A DNA stretch of 5,092 bases. Origin: a bacterium UBP9_UBA1432. Lineage in GTDB: Bacteria > Vulcanimicrobiota > Xenobia > Xenobiales > Xenobiaceae. Where the stretch lies: assembly GCA_002329445.1 (NCBI GenBank), contig DCTU01000402.1:1-5092 (forward strand), written 5' to 3'. A program made the translations under genes and the position numbers. Below, piece after piece: positions 1 to 4,839 of the stretch; position 1 is the stretch's first letter; every line of letters begins with the position of its first letter. Under the pieces are notes generated by a model. That model did no database searches and was not told the origin of the DNA. It worked only from the letters and a program-made list of their open reading frames with translations.

Positions 1-273
1 TGGTTCCCCGGCCAGGATGGTCTCGGCCAGGGGTTCTCCGTCCACGCGGATCGCCCCGCTTTCCAGGTCGAGCTCCAGGCGCTCGATTTCGGAGGCGTTG
101 AGGTACCTCTCGATGTCCTCCAGGGGCACAAAGTGCTCCTGACCGCGGATCACCGCGTCCCGCACCGGGCGATTCCGGATATACAGGTCTTGGGCCGTGG
201 CGGGACCGGCTCCGGTCGTCAGGAGCAGGCCGACCAGTCCCCACAGGATGTTGCGAACCCATCTGGCTTCCAT
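1..273 (-). CDS. Secreted protein, N-terminal fragment, possible copper-amine-oxidase-N-like domain
   Basis: This is an open frame of 91 codons, starting at ATG (complement of 271-273) and running off the left edge, so only the N-terminus is seen. The protein begins MEARWVRNIL, followed by a hydrophobic stretch (about residues 9-20) and an A-T-A/Q junction near residue 27, a typical Sec signal peptide with signal peptidase I cleavage. The mature part opens QDLYIRNRPVRDAVIRG and continues to FVPLEDIERYL (residues 48-58). That pattern, a short beta strand, a basic turn and then VPL plus a helix, resembles the copper amine oxidase N-terminal-like domain found in many secreted proteins, where it is probably a structural or wall-associated module and not catalytic. 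The domain call is inference from pattern and could be wrong; secretion is much surer. The start is supported by a strong ribosome binding site (AGGGAGG). It is divergent from the lipoprotein gene at 438. Confidence 0.85.
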   Translation of the reverse strand, partial: MEARWVRNILWGLVGLLLTTGAGPATAQDLYIRNRPVRDAVIRGQEHFVPLEDIERYLNASEIERLELDLESGAIRVDGEPLAETILAGEP

Positions 274-279
274 GCTGAA

Positions 280-286
280 CCTCCCT
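280..286 (-). promoter_or_regulatory. Ribosome binding site of the left-edge secreted protein
   Basis: On the minus strand the sequence AGGGAGG lies 6 bases upstream of the ATG at 273. It is a near-consensus Shine-Dalgarno site, and it fixes both the start and the coding strand of the truncated gene. Confidence 0.8.
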
Positions 287-324
287 GGAACTCCCCGCCC
301 TGGGCCCATGATGACCTGCGCCCC

Positions 325-341
325 TGTCAGGAAGTGTCAGG
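325..341. repeat. Tandem TGTCAGG direct repeat, possible operator
   Basis: TGTCAGG occurs at 325-331 and again at 335-341, a start-to-start spacing of exactly 10 bp, or about one helical turn. The first copy is also the right part of a small palindrome, CCTG-T-CAGG (323-331). Two half-sites on the same DNA face between divergent genes are the usual geometry of a regulator binding site. No regulator gene is visible in the window, so the function is inference. Confidence 0.35.
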
Positions 342-360
342 GCGCGGAGGACCGACCGAA

Positions 361-384
361 TTTCCCTTTCTTCGGAGGGGGGAA
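361..384 (+). promoter_or_regulatory. UUCG-capped hairpin in the putative leader of the lipoprotein mRNA
   Basis: Read as RNA from the plus strand, bases 361-370 can pair with 375-384 to give a 10-bp stem including three G-U wobbles, closed by a C-UUCG-G tetraloop, one of the most stable RNA loops. The stem ends about 40 bases upstream of the lipoprotein ribosome binding site and is not followed by a U-tract, so it is not a classical terminator. An alternative small hairpin (GGGAA 380-384 with TTCCC 390-394) competes for part of the same bases. A role in mRNA stability is possible but unproven. Confidence 0.35.
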
Positions 385-423
385 AAGCCTTCCCGGCGAA
401 CCTTCGTCCCTATTCGTTCTTTC

Positions 424-430
424 GGGGAGG
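424..430 (+). promoter_or_regulatory. Ribosome binding site of the lipoprotein gene
   Basis: GGGGAGG lies 7 bases upstream of the ATG at 438. It supports this start over the overlapping frames in the region. Confidence 0.75.
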
Positions 431-437
431 ACGGCTC

Positions 438-2087
438 ATGGTCCGGCGTTTCTCGCTCTGGTGCACTGGTCTGATTCTGCTGACGGCCCTGGCTTCGCTG
501 GGGATCGCCGGGTGCGGAGGGGGCGCAGGCGGCTCGGGAGTCTCGTCCCAGGACCTCTTCGGGAACCTGACGGTCCGGGTCACCCGCGAGGAGGGGCCGA
601 CCCGGGTGCAGGTCCAGGGGGAGACCATCCTGCTGGCCACGTCCTCCAGCGCGCAGCGCCTGCTGGTCGAGCTCTTCCCCTTGCCCCTGCAGTCTCCGCC
701 GACTCCGTTGATGGCTCGCAGCTTCGACCTGGTGGACGGGCGGGGGCAGGTGGTGATCGACCAGATCCCCGCTCCGGCGCGCTATCAGGTTCGCGGCTAC
801 CTCTACGAAGGGGCCAACGCGGAGTATTCCGCCTCCTTCCTGGTTGAGGACATCGAGATCCTCCCCGGAGTGGTGGCTTCAGCTTCGACCTGGCTCACGC
901 CGCGGCCCAGCGTCTCGCCGACGGTCTCGCCCTCGCCTTCGCCAAGCGTGTCGCCTTCGCCCGGGGCTTACCTTTTCGTGGTTGGCACTGGCCAAGAACC
1001 TCATGTCGCGATGCGGGCAGACGGTCAATTCCTGGTCTCCTGGCAGGCTGGAACGGTCCAGGCCCTCGGCTTCAACGGTTCTCCCACGCCCGCGCCGCTC
1101 TGGCCCCAATCGGTGGTCGTGAGCGACGAGGCGGACTGCAAGAGTCCGGTCCCGGCCATCAACTCGTCGGGGCTCTTCGGGGTGGCCTGGATCGCCAACG
1201 TGTCAACCTCCGGGTGGTTGCAGGCAACCTACAGGAATCTCGATACCGGAAGCCTGGCAGGCGGTCCCAAGACCGTATTTGTCGACACGGCCAACCAGGG
1301 GTTGGGCCGGGTTGGGTTTGGGATGTGCGGCGATTCGGGGGATCCGCCTCCGACGCCCGTCGTGGACTGCCTGCAGGGGCAGACCCTCGGCAACTCCATC
1401 CAGTCCTTCTTCGTGCCGGCTCCAGACCCCGCGGATTCCTCGTCGCGGGAGACCTACAGCACGTCCTCGACGATCTCGGTCCCGAACCTGGACGTGGACG
1501 TCAATGGAGATTGTGCGCAGGTCTACCACGATAGCTCTCTCCATCTGCAACTGCGCGTGTCCAGGAATGATGCCGCCAGCACGCCGGGCATCATGGTCGG
1601 AGGAGCGGGGGCTTCAAGCGTCGTCCGCCCCTCGGTGGCCATTCGCAACGGGCGGGTCGCCGTGGCCTGGTTGGAAGTCGTGGAAGACGTGATGACCATC
1701 TTCATCCAGCGCTTCCAGTACACGCCGGGCTCGACCATCCTCACCCCCGTACCGCTGGACTCCACTCCCATCGCGGTGAGCCAGGGGCTCTCCGGGCTCT
1801 CGCACATGGACCCCGATGTCGCCATGGACGGCGAGGGCAATTGCGTGGTCGTCTGGCGCTACTGGGAAGGTGAATCGCACGCTCGGATCGTCGGGCGGCC
1901 TGTCAATTCCGATGGCTCGCTTCAACCCGTCTTCCAGGCCAGCATCGACAGTCTGGTCGAGCATGAATGGCCCTCGGTGGGCATGGACTCGGCCGGCAAC
2001 TACGTGGTGTGCTGGGGAGTCCAGGGCGGCGGCTCCATCCTGGGCCGTCGCTACCCTTCCAGTTTCGCCCCGGGGGTGGGGATCTAG
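438..2087 (+). CDS. Lipoprotein with Pro/Ser linker and six-copy beta-propeller-like repeat
   Basis: This 549-residue protein is predicted to be lipid-anchored outside the cytoplasmic membrane. It opens with MVRRF, a hydrophobic core (about residues 7-24) and the lipobox I-A-G-C, giving lipidated Cys26 and then a Gly-rich spacer. Residues 40-150 form a beta-rich domain resembling a transthyretin or carboxypeptidase-regulatory-like sandwich. Residues 155-175 are an extended Pro/Ser/Val linker. Residues 187-527 contain six copies of a motif close to P-x-V-A-M-D-x-x-G-N-x-V-V-x-W, starting near 187, 237, 349, 398, 458 and 512, spaced about 50-60 residues apart except for one gap of 112. This looks like a beta-propeller. 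Residues 352-358 (DVDVNGD) resemble a calcium-binding loop. Six non-lipid extracytoplasmic cysteines (234, 297, 311, 359, 469, 525) could form disulfides. No enzyme active site was recognised, so substrate or ligand binding is the likely role. The gene is divergent from the left gene and 120 bp ahead of the baeRF gene. Lipoprotein status is solid; the fold is inference. Confidence 0.9.
   Translation: MVRRFSLWCTGLILLTALASLGIAGCGGGAGGSGVSSQDLFGNLTVRVTREEGPTRVQVQGETILLATSSSAQRLLVELFPLPLQSPPTPLMARSFDLVDGRGQVVIDQIPAPARYQVRGYLYEGANAEYSASFLVEDIEILPGVVASASTWLTPRPSVSPTVSPSPSPSVSPSPGAYLFVVGTGQEPHVAMRADGQFLVSWQAGTVQALGFNGSPTPAPLWPQSVVVSDEADCKSPVPAINSSGLFGVAWIANVSTSGWLQATYRNLDTGSLAGGPKTVFVDTANQGLGRVGFGMCGDSGDPPPTPVVDCLQGQTLGNSIQSFFVPAPDPADSSSRETYSTSSTISVPNLDVDVNGDCAQVYHDSSLHLQLRVSRNDAASTPGIMVGGAGASSVVRPSVAIRNGRVAVAWLEVVEDVMTIFIQRFQYTPGSTILTPVPLDSTPIAVSQGLSGLSHMDPDVAMDGEGNCVVVWRYWEGESHARIVGRPVNSDGSLQPVFQASIDSLVEHEWPSVGMDSAGNYVVCWGVQGGGSILGRRYPSSFAPGVGI
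900..962 (+). repeat. Low-complexity Pro/Ser linker repeat
   Basis: The DNA repeats short TCGCC-like units and encodes PRPSVSPTVSPSPSPSVSPS followed by P, residues 155-175 of the lipoprotein. Such Pro/Ser linkers usually hold two extracytoplasmic domains apart. The repeated units could change length by slippage. Confidence 0.75.
996..2018 (+). repeat. Six degenerate propeller-blade motifs in the lipoprotein
   Basis: The copies in order are PHVAMRADGQFLVSW (from residue 187), PVPAINSSGLFGVAW (237), PNLDVDVNGDCAQVY (349), PSVAIRNGRVAVAW (398), PDVAMDGEGNCVVVW (458) and PSVGMDSAGNYVVCW (512). Each reads as a beta strand, a D/G/N-rich turn and a second strand ending in an aromatic residue. The repeat exists at protein level, since the codons have diverged. 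The 112-residue gap between copies two and three could hold one degenerate blade, which would make seven, or a loop insertion that contains Cys297 and Cys311. Confidence 0.6.
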
Positions 2088-2089
2088 GA

Positions 2090-2126
2090 CTCCCCTCTCG
2101 GGGAGGACGAGGCCAGAACCTCGTCC
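2090..2126 (+). terminator. Two abutting hairpins after the lipoprotein gene, terminator-like
   Basis: Hairpin one is CTCCCC (2090-2095), loop TCTC, GGGGAG (2100-2105). Hairpin two is GGACGAGG (2105-2112), loop CCAGAA, CCTCGTCC (2119-2126), a perfect 8-bp stem. They share G2105, so both cannot form fully at once. They start 2 bases after the TAG stop. There is no T-rich tail, since GC-rich sequence follows. This may be a weak intrinsic terminator, an mRNA 3' stabiliser or a processing site between the lipoprotein and baeRF transcripts. Confidence 0.45.
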
Positions 2127-2185
2127 CGGGGGCCACGGATGCGGGCCTCCAGGCGGTGGGCCTGCTCAGGTCCACCTTGCCGAAG

Positions 2186-2203
2186 CTCCAGAATGGAGAG
2201 GTG
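2186..2203 (+). promoter_or_regulatory. Ribosome binding site of the baeRF gene, partly inside a small hairpin
   Basis: The Shine-Dalgarno element GGAGAGG (2195-2201) is 6 bases from the ATG at 2208 and decides this start. Its left half lies in the 3' arm of a perfect 5-bp hairpin, CTCCA (2186-2190), loop GAA, TGGAG (2194-2198). Formation of the hairpin would partly hide the site, so translation could be modulated. The short stem may also be chance. Confidence 0.5.
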
Positions 2204-2207
2204 AACC

Positions 2208-3356
2208 ATGAGACACTTCGGACTCGATGAACTCAAGGAAGTCCTTCAGCCGCGCGAAGGGCCGGCGGTGACCCTCCTGGTGCCGACCCTGGCGGGCGGG
2301 ACCCATTTCCGACAGAACTCCGTGCGCTTCAAGAACCAGATCCGCTCGGCCGAGGAGGCCCTCGCCGCCCGGGGGGTGTCTGCGGCCCGGATCAAGGAGC
2401 TGATGGCCCCGGCGACCGAGATGTTGGGAGATACCCCTTTCTGGGAGAAGCAGAGCCGCGGCCTGGCGATGTTCCTGGCCCCCCGCTTCAGCCGCCATTA
2501 TCGGGTTCCGCTGACGCTCCCCGAGATGGCCGTGGTCTCGGACGGGAGCTTCCATGTCAAGCCCCTGGTGCCGTTGATCGCCGAGACGGGGCGCTTCTTC
2601 CTGCTGACCCTCAGCCAGAACCGGGTCGCCTTGTATGAGGCCTTCCGCGATGGGATGACCGAGATCGAGCCGGTCGGCCTGCCCCCCAGCCTGCGCGAGT
2701 TCCTCGAGCAGCAGGGGGTGGAGGGGGGTAGACAGTTCCACACCCGCTCGCTGGGAGCCACGGACCGCGCGGGGGTCTCCCACGGCCACAACCCGGCCGA
2801 CCTGGACAAGGAACGCCTGGCCGAATACTTCCGGGAGGTTGAGAATGCCGTCTGGGAGGTCCTGCGCCAGGAGCGGGTCCCCTTGCTGCTGGCCGGCGTC
2901 GAGTACCTCCATCCCATCTACCGCGAGGCCAATCGTTATACCCATCTCTTCGAGCAGGGGCTGCACGGCAACGTCGAGGGCCTGAGCGAAGCCGAGCTCT
3001 TCAGCCGGGCCTGGGAGGTGATGGAGACCCATCTGCAGCAGCAGCGCGCCGAGGCCCTGTCCCGCTTCCAGGGCAAGATGGGGACCGGCCTGACCTCGAC
3101 CGAAACCGCCCAGGTGGTGCCCGCGGCATGCCAGGGGCGGGTGGACACCCTCTTCGTTCCGGTCGGGGTGCAGGTGTGGGGGCGTTACCTCCCCGAGACC
3201 TCGGAGATCGAGGTGTCCGCGACCCGGGCCAACGGTCATGTCGACCTGTTGAACCTGGCGGCGGTCCAGACCTTGTCGGCCGGCGGGAGGGTCCTGGCCC
3301 TGGATCCTGCGGAAGTCCCGGGGGGCGCGAAGGCGGCGGCGATCTTCCGTTACTGA
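2208..3356 (+). CDS. baeRF protein (bacterial archaeo-eukaryotic release factor-like)
   Basis: This 382-residue protein has no signal peptide or membrane segment, so it is probably cytoplasmic. It resembles the bacterial baeRF proteins, distant relatives of eRF1/aRF1; I favour the group of families 3/7 but cannot fix the number. Visible landmarks are the N-terminal helical and beta region (1-115); a central domain (about 120-255) with FFLLTLSQNRVALYEA (130-145) and PLLLAGVEYLHPIYREAN (225-242); and a C-terminal part (about 260-382) with RAWEVM (267-272), GRVDTLFVPVG (310-320) and the end PGGAKAAAIFRY. Family knowledge places a domain-2-like RNase H-type fold and an L7Ae-like domain in that order. 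The loop where eRF1 carries its GGQ (about 173-196) reads GGRQ then SHGHN, with no canonical GGQ, so peptide release by the eRF1 mechanism is doubtful. Proposed roles for these families are ribosome rescue, RNA handling or stress response; none is proven. The gene ends at a strong intrinsic terminator and follows the lipoprotein by 120 bp. Confidence 0.9.
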   Translation: MRHFGLDELKEVLQPREGPAVTLLVPTLAGGTHFRQNSVRFKNQIRSAEEALAARGVSAARIKELMAPATEMLGDTPFWEKQSRGLAMFLAPRFSRHYRVPLTLPEMAVVSDGSFHVKPLVPLIAETGRFFLLTLSQNRVALYEAFRDGMTEIEPVGLPPSLREFLEQQGVEGGRQFHTRSLGATDRAGVSHGHNPADLDKERLAEYFREVENAVWEVLRQERVPLLLAGVEYLHPIYREANRYTHLFEQGLHGNVEGLSEAELFSRAWEVMETHLQQQRAEALSRFQGKMGTGLTSTETAQVVPAACQGRVDTLFVPVGVQVWGRYLPETSEIEVSATRANGHVDLLNLAAVQTLSAGGRVLALDPAEVPGGAKAAAIFRY

Positions 3357-3378
3357 AGTCTGCGTCTGCTCCTGCAGT

Positions 3379-3415
3379 CGGGGTCGCCCTCTCCGGGCGG
3401 CCCCGTCTTCCTTGT
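3379..3415 (+). terminator. Intrinsic terminator of the baeRF gene
   Basis: Bases 3379-3389 pair with 3395-3405 in an 11-bp stem containing one T-G wobble (3384 with 3400), with a 5-base loop TCTCC. A T-rich tail, TCTTCCTTGT, follows at 3406-3415. It starts 22 bases after the TGA stop. This is the best terminator in the window and implies that the glycosyltransferase is transcribed separately or only by read-through. Confidence 0.7.
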
Positions 3416-3452
3416 ACGCCCGCAATCAGGCAGGAGGAGGGGCGACAGGAGG

Positions 3453-3498
3453 CCGGCCCTGGCGGGCGAAGCCCTGCCGCCCCGGGCCGCCAGGCCGG
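3453..3498 (+). promoter_or_regulatory. Bulged inverted repeat upstream of the glycosyltransferase
   Basis: CCGGC (3453-3457), a bulged C, then CTGGCGG (3459-3465) can pair with CCGCCAG (3487-3493) and GCCGG (3494-3498), giving 12 bp around a 21-base loop. A smaller hairpin (GGGC, GAA, GCCC) can form inside the loop. The repeat ends about 20 bases before the ATG. In such GC-rich DNA, chance pairing is common, so a leader function is only a possibility. No convincing promoter was found between the terminator and the gene. Confidence 0.3.
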
Positions 3499-3509
3499 AC
3501 TTGTCTTCC

Positions 3510-3513
3510 GAGG
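3510..3513 (+). promoter_or_regulatory. Weak ribosome binding site that decides the glycosyltransferase start
   Basis: GAGG lies 6 bases before the ATG at 3520. It is weaker than the other sites in the window. Together with the family N-terminus (MRIAMFVFNP) it supports 3520 over the in-frame TTG at 3412, which lies in the terminator tail and would add 36 Gly/Pro/Arg-rich residues. Confidence 0.5.
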
Positions 3514-3519
3514 TTCTTG

Positions 3520-4827
3520 ATGCGCATCGCCATGTTCGTGTTCAACCCGTGCACCCGGGACCCTCGGGTGGACCGGGAGGCCTGGATCCTGGCTCGGGCC
3601 GGTCATCAGGTGCGGGTGCACGCCTTCCTCGAACCGGGGCTTCCCGTCTTCGAGGCCAGGAACGGCTATGAGGTGATCCGAACCGACCAGCGCCCCGCCT
3701 GGAGGCGCTTTCTCGACGATCGAGTGCTGGCTTCGCTGAAGAAACGCCCCCGGTGTGCGACCTCGGAAGAGGCACCGCCGCCGCGGAGCGCCGAATCCCT
3801 CCAGGACCCTCCGGATCGAGAACCTTCGGTCGGAGGATGCCCACCCCCCCCGCCGCGCAGGCTGCCTCTGAAGGCCTCGCCCGAGGTCCTCCGGCATCAG
3901 GCCTACATCGCCCGGATCAACCGGATCTGGGCCGGGATGGCGGCCTCCTGGAGGCCCCAGGTCTGTCACGCCCATGACCTGGATACCCTACAGGCCGCGG
4001 CCGAGGCAGCGGAACGTTCAGGGGCCCGGCTGGTCTACGACGCCCACGAGTTGTGGAGCGAGCAGCACTACTTCGCCTCCCAGGAGGAGGTGGAGGCCTG
4101 GGAGGCCCTGGAGGCAAGGTTGGCGCCCCAGGCCGACCGGGTCCTGACGGTGAACGAGTCGATCGCAGGCGAGCTCGAGCGCCGCTACGGTCTCTCCGGG
4201 GTCCTTCCCCTCTTGAACTGTCCGCGCCTGGTGACCCCCGAGGAGGCGCGGCGCGGACGGCTTCGCCAGTTGTCGGGGGGACGGCCCGTGGCTCTCTTCC
4301 AGGGTGGCTACATGGCGGATCGGGGCCTGGAGGAGCTGGTGGTGGCTGCCAGCCTTCAGGACCGGGTCGCGGTGGCCCTGCGGGGCTACGGTGAGCGTGA
4401 GACGGACCTGCGCGAGCTGGCCACCCGCCACGGGGACCGGGTGCTGTTCCTGCCTCCGGTCCCGGCCTCCGAAATGGTGGAGGGGTCGGCCGAGGCCGAC
4501 ATCGGGCTGATCCCCTACCTGCCCACCTGCCTGAACAACTACCTGTGCACCCCCAACAAGCTCTTCGAATACATGATGGCCGGCGTGGCGGTGGCCGGCG
4601 CGGACGTCCCCGAGCTGCGCCGCTTCATCGCGGGGGAGGACCTGGGCAGCCTCTTCGACCCGCGCAGCCCCCGGGACCTGGCCCGAGCCCTGGAAGAACT
4701 GGCGGAGCCGGAGCGGCTGGCGGGCTGCGCGGCGCGCGCCCGTCGGGCGGCCGAAGACCGCTTCAACTGGGAGCGGGAGGGCGAGAAGCTGGTGGCCCTC
4801 TATGGCGAACTGGAAGCCCGCTCCTGA
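3520..4827 (+). CDS. GT4-type glycosyltransferase (GT-B fold) with proline-rich insert
   Basis: This 435-residue soluble enzyme probably transfers a sugar from a nucleotide-sugar donor onto an envelope glycan or other acceptor; donor and acceptor cannot be read from the sequence. The N-terminal Rossmann half starts MRIAMFVFNPCTRDPRVDRE and contains AHDLDTL (151-157) and VYDAHELW (172-179). The C-terminal half has the family's QGGYMADRGLEELV (261-274), RGYG (288-291), ADIGLIPY (326-333) and the donor-site stretch NKLFEYMMAG (346-355) with Glu350, then DVPELRRFI (362-370). The glutamate expected eight residues before Glu350 in the classical EX7E motif is absent. Residues 76-118 are a Pro/Arg/Ser-rich, probably disordered insert encoded by DNA with a C8 run; many relatives have only a short connection there. 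No membrane segment is visible. The gene follows a terminator, has its own weak ribosome binding site and converges on a minus-strand gene 7 bp downstream. Confidence 0.9.
   Translation: MRIAMFVFNPCTRDPRVDREAWILARAGHQVRVHAFLEPGLPVFEARNGYEVIRTDQRPAWRRFLDDRVLASLKKRPRCATSEEAPPPRSAESLQDPPDREPSVGGCPPPPPRRLPLKASPEVLRHQAYIARINRIWAGMAASWRPQVCHAHDLDTLQAAAEAAERSGARLVYDAHELWSEQHYFASQEEVEAWEALEARLAPQADRVLTVNESIAGELERRYGLSGVLPLLNCPRLVTPEEARRGRLRQLSGGRPVALFQGGYMADRGLEELVVAASLQDRVAVALRGYGERETDLRELATRHGDRVLFLPPVPASEMVEGSAEADIGLIPYLPTCLNNYLCTPNKLFEYMMAGVAVAGADVPELRRFIAGEDLGSLFDPRSPRDLARALEELAEPERLAGCAARARRAAEDRFNWEREGEKLVALYGELEARS
3844..3851 (+). repeat. C8 homopolymer within the glycosyltransferase gene
   Basis: Eight consecutive C bases encode part of the Pro-rich run at residues 108-112. 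A one-base change here would frameshift the gene before its donor-binding half. It could be a slippage-prone (phase-variable) tract or merely a product of proline coding in GC-rich DNA. Confidence 0.6.
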
Positions 4828-4839
4828 GTGGGGCTCAGG
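4823..4839. terminator. Inverted repeat carrying both convergent stop codons
   Basis: CCTGAG (4823-4828), loop TGGGG, CTCAGG (4834-4839) is a perfect 6-bp inverted repeat, extendable by one T-G pair in the plus-strand transcript. The plus-strand TGA (4825-4827) is in the left arm and the minus-strand TGA (complement of 4835-4837) in the right arm. It may act as a compact bidirectional 3' end, but it lacks T-tracts on both sides, so termination activity is uncertain. Confidence 0.4.

Larger units (their letters stand above)
274..437. promoter_or_regulatory. Divergent intergenic region
   Basis: This 164-bp stretch separates the minus-strand secreted protein from the plus-strand lipoprotein, so promoters for both should lie here. 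I found no convincing -35/-10 pair for sigma-70 in either direction. On the minus strand two CTGACA hexamers could act as -35 elements, but no matching -10 sits at 16-18 bp. On the plus strand TATTCG (411-416) is a poor -10 candidate with no -35. The region does hold a tandem direct repeat (325-341) and a hairpin (361-384), listed separately. No small ORF with a credible ribosome binding site was seen. Confidence 0.55.

Noticed and set aside
411..416. TATTCG as a -10 promoter element for the lipoprotein gene
   Set aside because: No -35-like hexamer is found at 16-18 bp upstream and the match to TATAAT is poor.
197..847. Plus-strand open frame of 216 codons overlapping the lipoprotein start
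   Set aside because: It runs antisense through the left-edge gene and out of frame through the lipoprotein, and its later part is a Gly/Arg/Pro-rich shadow.
2714..2728. G-rich stretch in the baeRF gene as a possible G-quadruplex
   Set aside because: There are only three G-runs, one of just two bases, so it does not meet the usual four-run requirement. It is explained by Gly/Glu codons.
2166..3425. A 419-codon open frame on the minus strand, antisense to the baeRF gene
   Set aside because: Its product is compositionally skewed (Gly, Gln, Arg, His), matches no family I know, and fully overlaps a well-supported gene. Long antisense frames are expected in GC-rich DNA.
3412..3519. In-frame N-terminal extension of the glycosyltransferase from a TTG
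   Set aside because: The TTG sits in the terminator tail, the extension is low complexity, and the family N-terminus starts at the ATG at 3520.
3001..3975. A 324-codon minus-strand open frame across the baeRF/glycosyltransferase junction
   Set aside because: It runs through the terminator and both genes and is extremely Pro/Gly/Arg-rich, so it is a shadow of the coding strand.
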